Assembly: GCA_963718405.1 (NCBI GenBank)
Contig: CAVQYZ010000005.1
Span: 186,001 to 250,000, forward strand
Length of the DNA stretch: 64,000 bases
From: Bog-756 sp963718405
GTDB lineage: Bacteria; Actinomycetota; Acidimicrobiia; Acidimicrobiales; RAAP-2
Direction of reading: 5' to 3'
The translations under genes and the position numbers were made by a program. Each line of letters begins with the position of its first letter. Position 1 is the first letter of the stretch. The notes beneath the pieces are model-generated. The model searched no databases and had not been told where the DNA came from. It was given only the letters and a program-made list of their open reading frames with translations. Shown piece by piece: positions 62,894 to 64,000 of this stretch.

Positions 62894-63733
62894 TCAGGAG
62901 GTCGGCGAAGCCAGGATGTGGACCAGGGCCTCGACCTTGGGGTGCTCTTCCCGGTAGAGCGGCCCGGTGGTGAGGCCACCGTCGACGGCCAGGGCCTGGC
63001 CGGTGACGAAGCCCGATCCCTCGCCGGCCAGCCACAGGGCCACTTCGGCCACATCGACGGGCCGACCAGCCCGACGGATCGGGGCCAGGTCACTGAGCAC
63101 CTGGGACATGGCCTCCACCGTGGCTTGGGCCTCGTCGCCGTCGAGCCCGGCGGCCCGGGCGAAGATGGAGGTGGCGACGGCACCCGGCAAGATGGCATTG
63201 ACCCGGATCCCGCTCTCGCCCAGCTCGTTGGCCGTGGTGCGGGTCAGTTGGGCCACCGCCGCCTTGCAGGCGCTGTAGTCGTGCCCGGCGTAGTTGGCAC
63301 CCAGGGCGGCCACGCTGGCGGTGTTGATGATGCTGCCGCCGCCCTGGGTGCGCATGACCCGGGCCGCGGCCCGGATACCGAGGAACACCCCACGCAGGTG
63401 GACCCCCACCGTCCGGTCGAACGTGGCCAGGTCGATCTCTTCGATGCCGCCGACCGAACCGGGGGTGCCGGCGTTGTTGAACATGCAGTCGAGCCCGCCG
63501 AAGCGGTCCACGGCCACAGCCACGGCGGCGTCGACGTCGGCCTCCTCGGAGACGTCGGTGCGCACGAACAGGGCCCGCTCCCCGCACTCGTCGGCGATCC
63601 GCGGGCCACGGACATCGTCGACATCGGCCACGACCACCCACGCCCCTTCGTCGGTGAAGAGCCGGGCGGTGGCCTCACCGATGCCACTGGCGGCCCCGGT
63701 GATCACGGCGCGTGTTCCCTCGAGTCGGCCCAC
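62894..63733 (-). CDS. Classical short-chain dehydrogenase
   Basis: 279 residues from a GTG. AVITGAASGIGEATARLFTD is the TGxxxGIG cofactor loop; VVVADVDD suggests NAD preference (Asp after beta-2); NNAGTPGSVGG; catalytic Ser in IINTASVAALG and Tyr/Lys in YSACKAA; C-terminal SGFVTGQALAVDGGLTTG. Oxidoreductase of an alcohol or ketone; substrate unknown. Confidence 0.93.
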   Translation of the reverse strand: MGRLEGTRAVITGAASGIGEATARLFTDEGAWVVVADVDDVRGPRIADECGERALFVRTDVSEEADVDAAVAVAVDRFGGLDCMFNNAGTPGSVGGIEEIDLATFDRTVGVHLRGVFLGIRAAARVMRTQGGGSIINTASVAALGANYAGHDYSACKAAVAQLTRTTANELGESGIRVNAILPGAVATSIFARAAGLDGDEAQATVEAMSQVLSDLAPIRRAGRPVDVAEVALWLAGEGSGFVTGQALAVDGGLTTGPLYREEHPKVEALVHILASPTS

Positions 63734-63968
63734 GGTCTCTCCCTCAGTTGACGGTCCCGGCGATGGTGGCACCCCGCATGGCCTCAGTCAACGATGGTCG
63801 CCGGGCCGTCGGGGTGTGTGCCCGGCCCGAATGGAGCCCCCAGCTGCGGGGCGAGGCCCGACCTGTGGCCTCCGCCCGAGGCCGGTAGTGTGGGTGTCAG
63901 GCACGGTCCGCTGATACAGCCGGTACGGCTCTGCCCCTACCGGCGCCTCGGCGCTACCGGAGGTTTCC

Positions 63969-64000
63969 GTGTCCAGCTCGCCCGACCCGTCCGGGCCGAT
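63969..64000 (+). CDS. Start of a gene running off the window
   Basis: GTG preceded by GGAGG at 63959-63963 (5-base gap) opens the frame MSSSPDPSGP. Only ten codons are inside the window, so identity is unknown. Between here and the divergent SDR start (63734-63968) no other gene is seen. Confidence 0.5.
   Translation, partial: MSSSPDPSGP

Overview
The window is high-GC DNA from an actinobacterium, most likely a member of the class Acidimicrobiia or a close uncultured relative. The evidence is two WhiB proteins, a UPF0182 membrane protein, a DivIVA-domain protein, MreB, a monomeric isocitrate dehydrogenase, mycobacterial-type succinate dehydrogenase genes, mycothiol-associated DinB and deazaflavin-type nitroreductase families, many GTG starts, and a trypsin-like protein with the N-terminal DDRLWRHPSE motif. 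The lineage is an inference; no 16S rRNA gene is present.

Layout. Bases 1-5,000 hold a PhnZ-like HD oxygenase coupled to a phosphodiesterase, a seven-repeat propeller fused to an SGNH hydrolase, and a Baeyer-Villiger-type monooxygenase. Bases 5,000-9,500 hold an ArsR regulator that shares overlapping divergent promoters with a small gene, then icd and a methyltransferase. From about 9,600 to 37,200 the window looks accessory. It is a patchwork of small regulator/enzyme pairs (AraC-VOC twice, TetR-SDR, TetR-methyltransferase, TetR-tautomerase, MerR-SDR, TetR-P450, TetR-cupin), resistance-type genes (UvrA2-like ABC ATPase, aminoglycoside kinase family, rifampin phosphotransferase behind a rifamycin-associated-element-like palindrome), and many broken genes (alpha/beta hydrolase tail, TetR, rph, enoyl-CoA hydratase, sulfotransferase, sulfatase). 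A fragment resembling the 3' half of tRNA-Val lies at its right edge, as expected of an old integration site.

From 37,700 onward the content is conserved and cell-structural: initiator tRNA, UPF0182, a DivIVA protein carrying a phage-head-morphogenesis-like C-terminus, a PDZ/Lon-type protease, HEAT-repeat protein, MreB, a trypsin-like protein and a zincin-like protein that have both lost catalytic motifs, an intact HtrA, WhiB1- and WhiB2-like regulators, a formiminotransferase, a chelatase-type AAA/VWA pair, LysR, a succinate dehydrogenase operon preceded by a possible 32-residue membrane peptide, an SCP2 protein, two VOC proteins, an alpha/beta hydrolase and an SDR.

Many operators can be read directly as palindromes between divergent genes (5405, 16299/16330, 19626, 28634, 31085, 33410/33463, 56691). 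Frameshifts are frequent. Two come from exact or near-exact 7- and 8-base tandem duplications and one from an extra G in a G run, so some may be assembly or sequencing errors rather than decay; this is the main caveat for the pseudogene calls.
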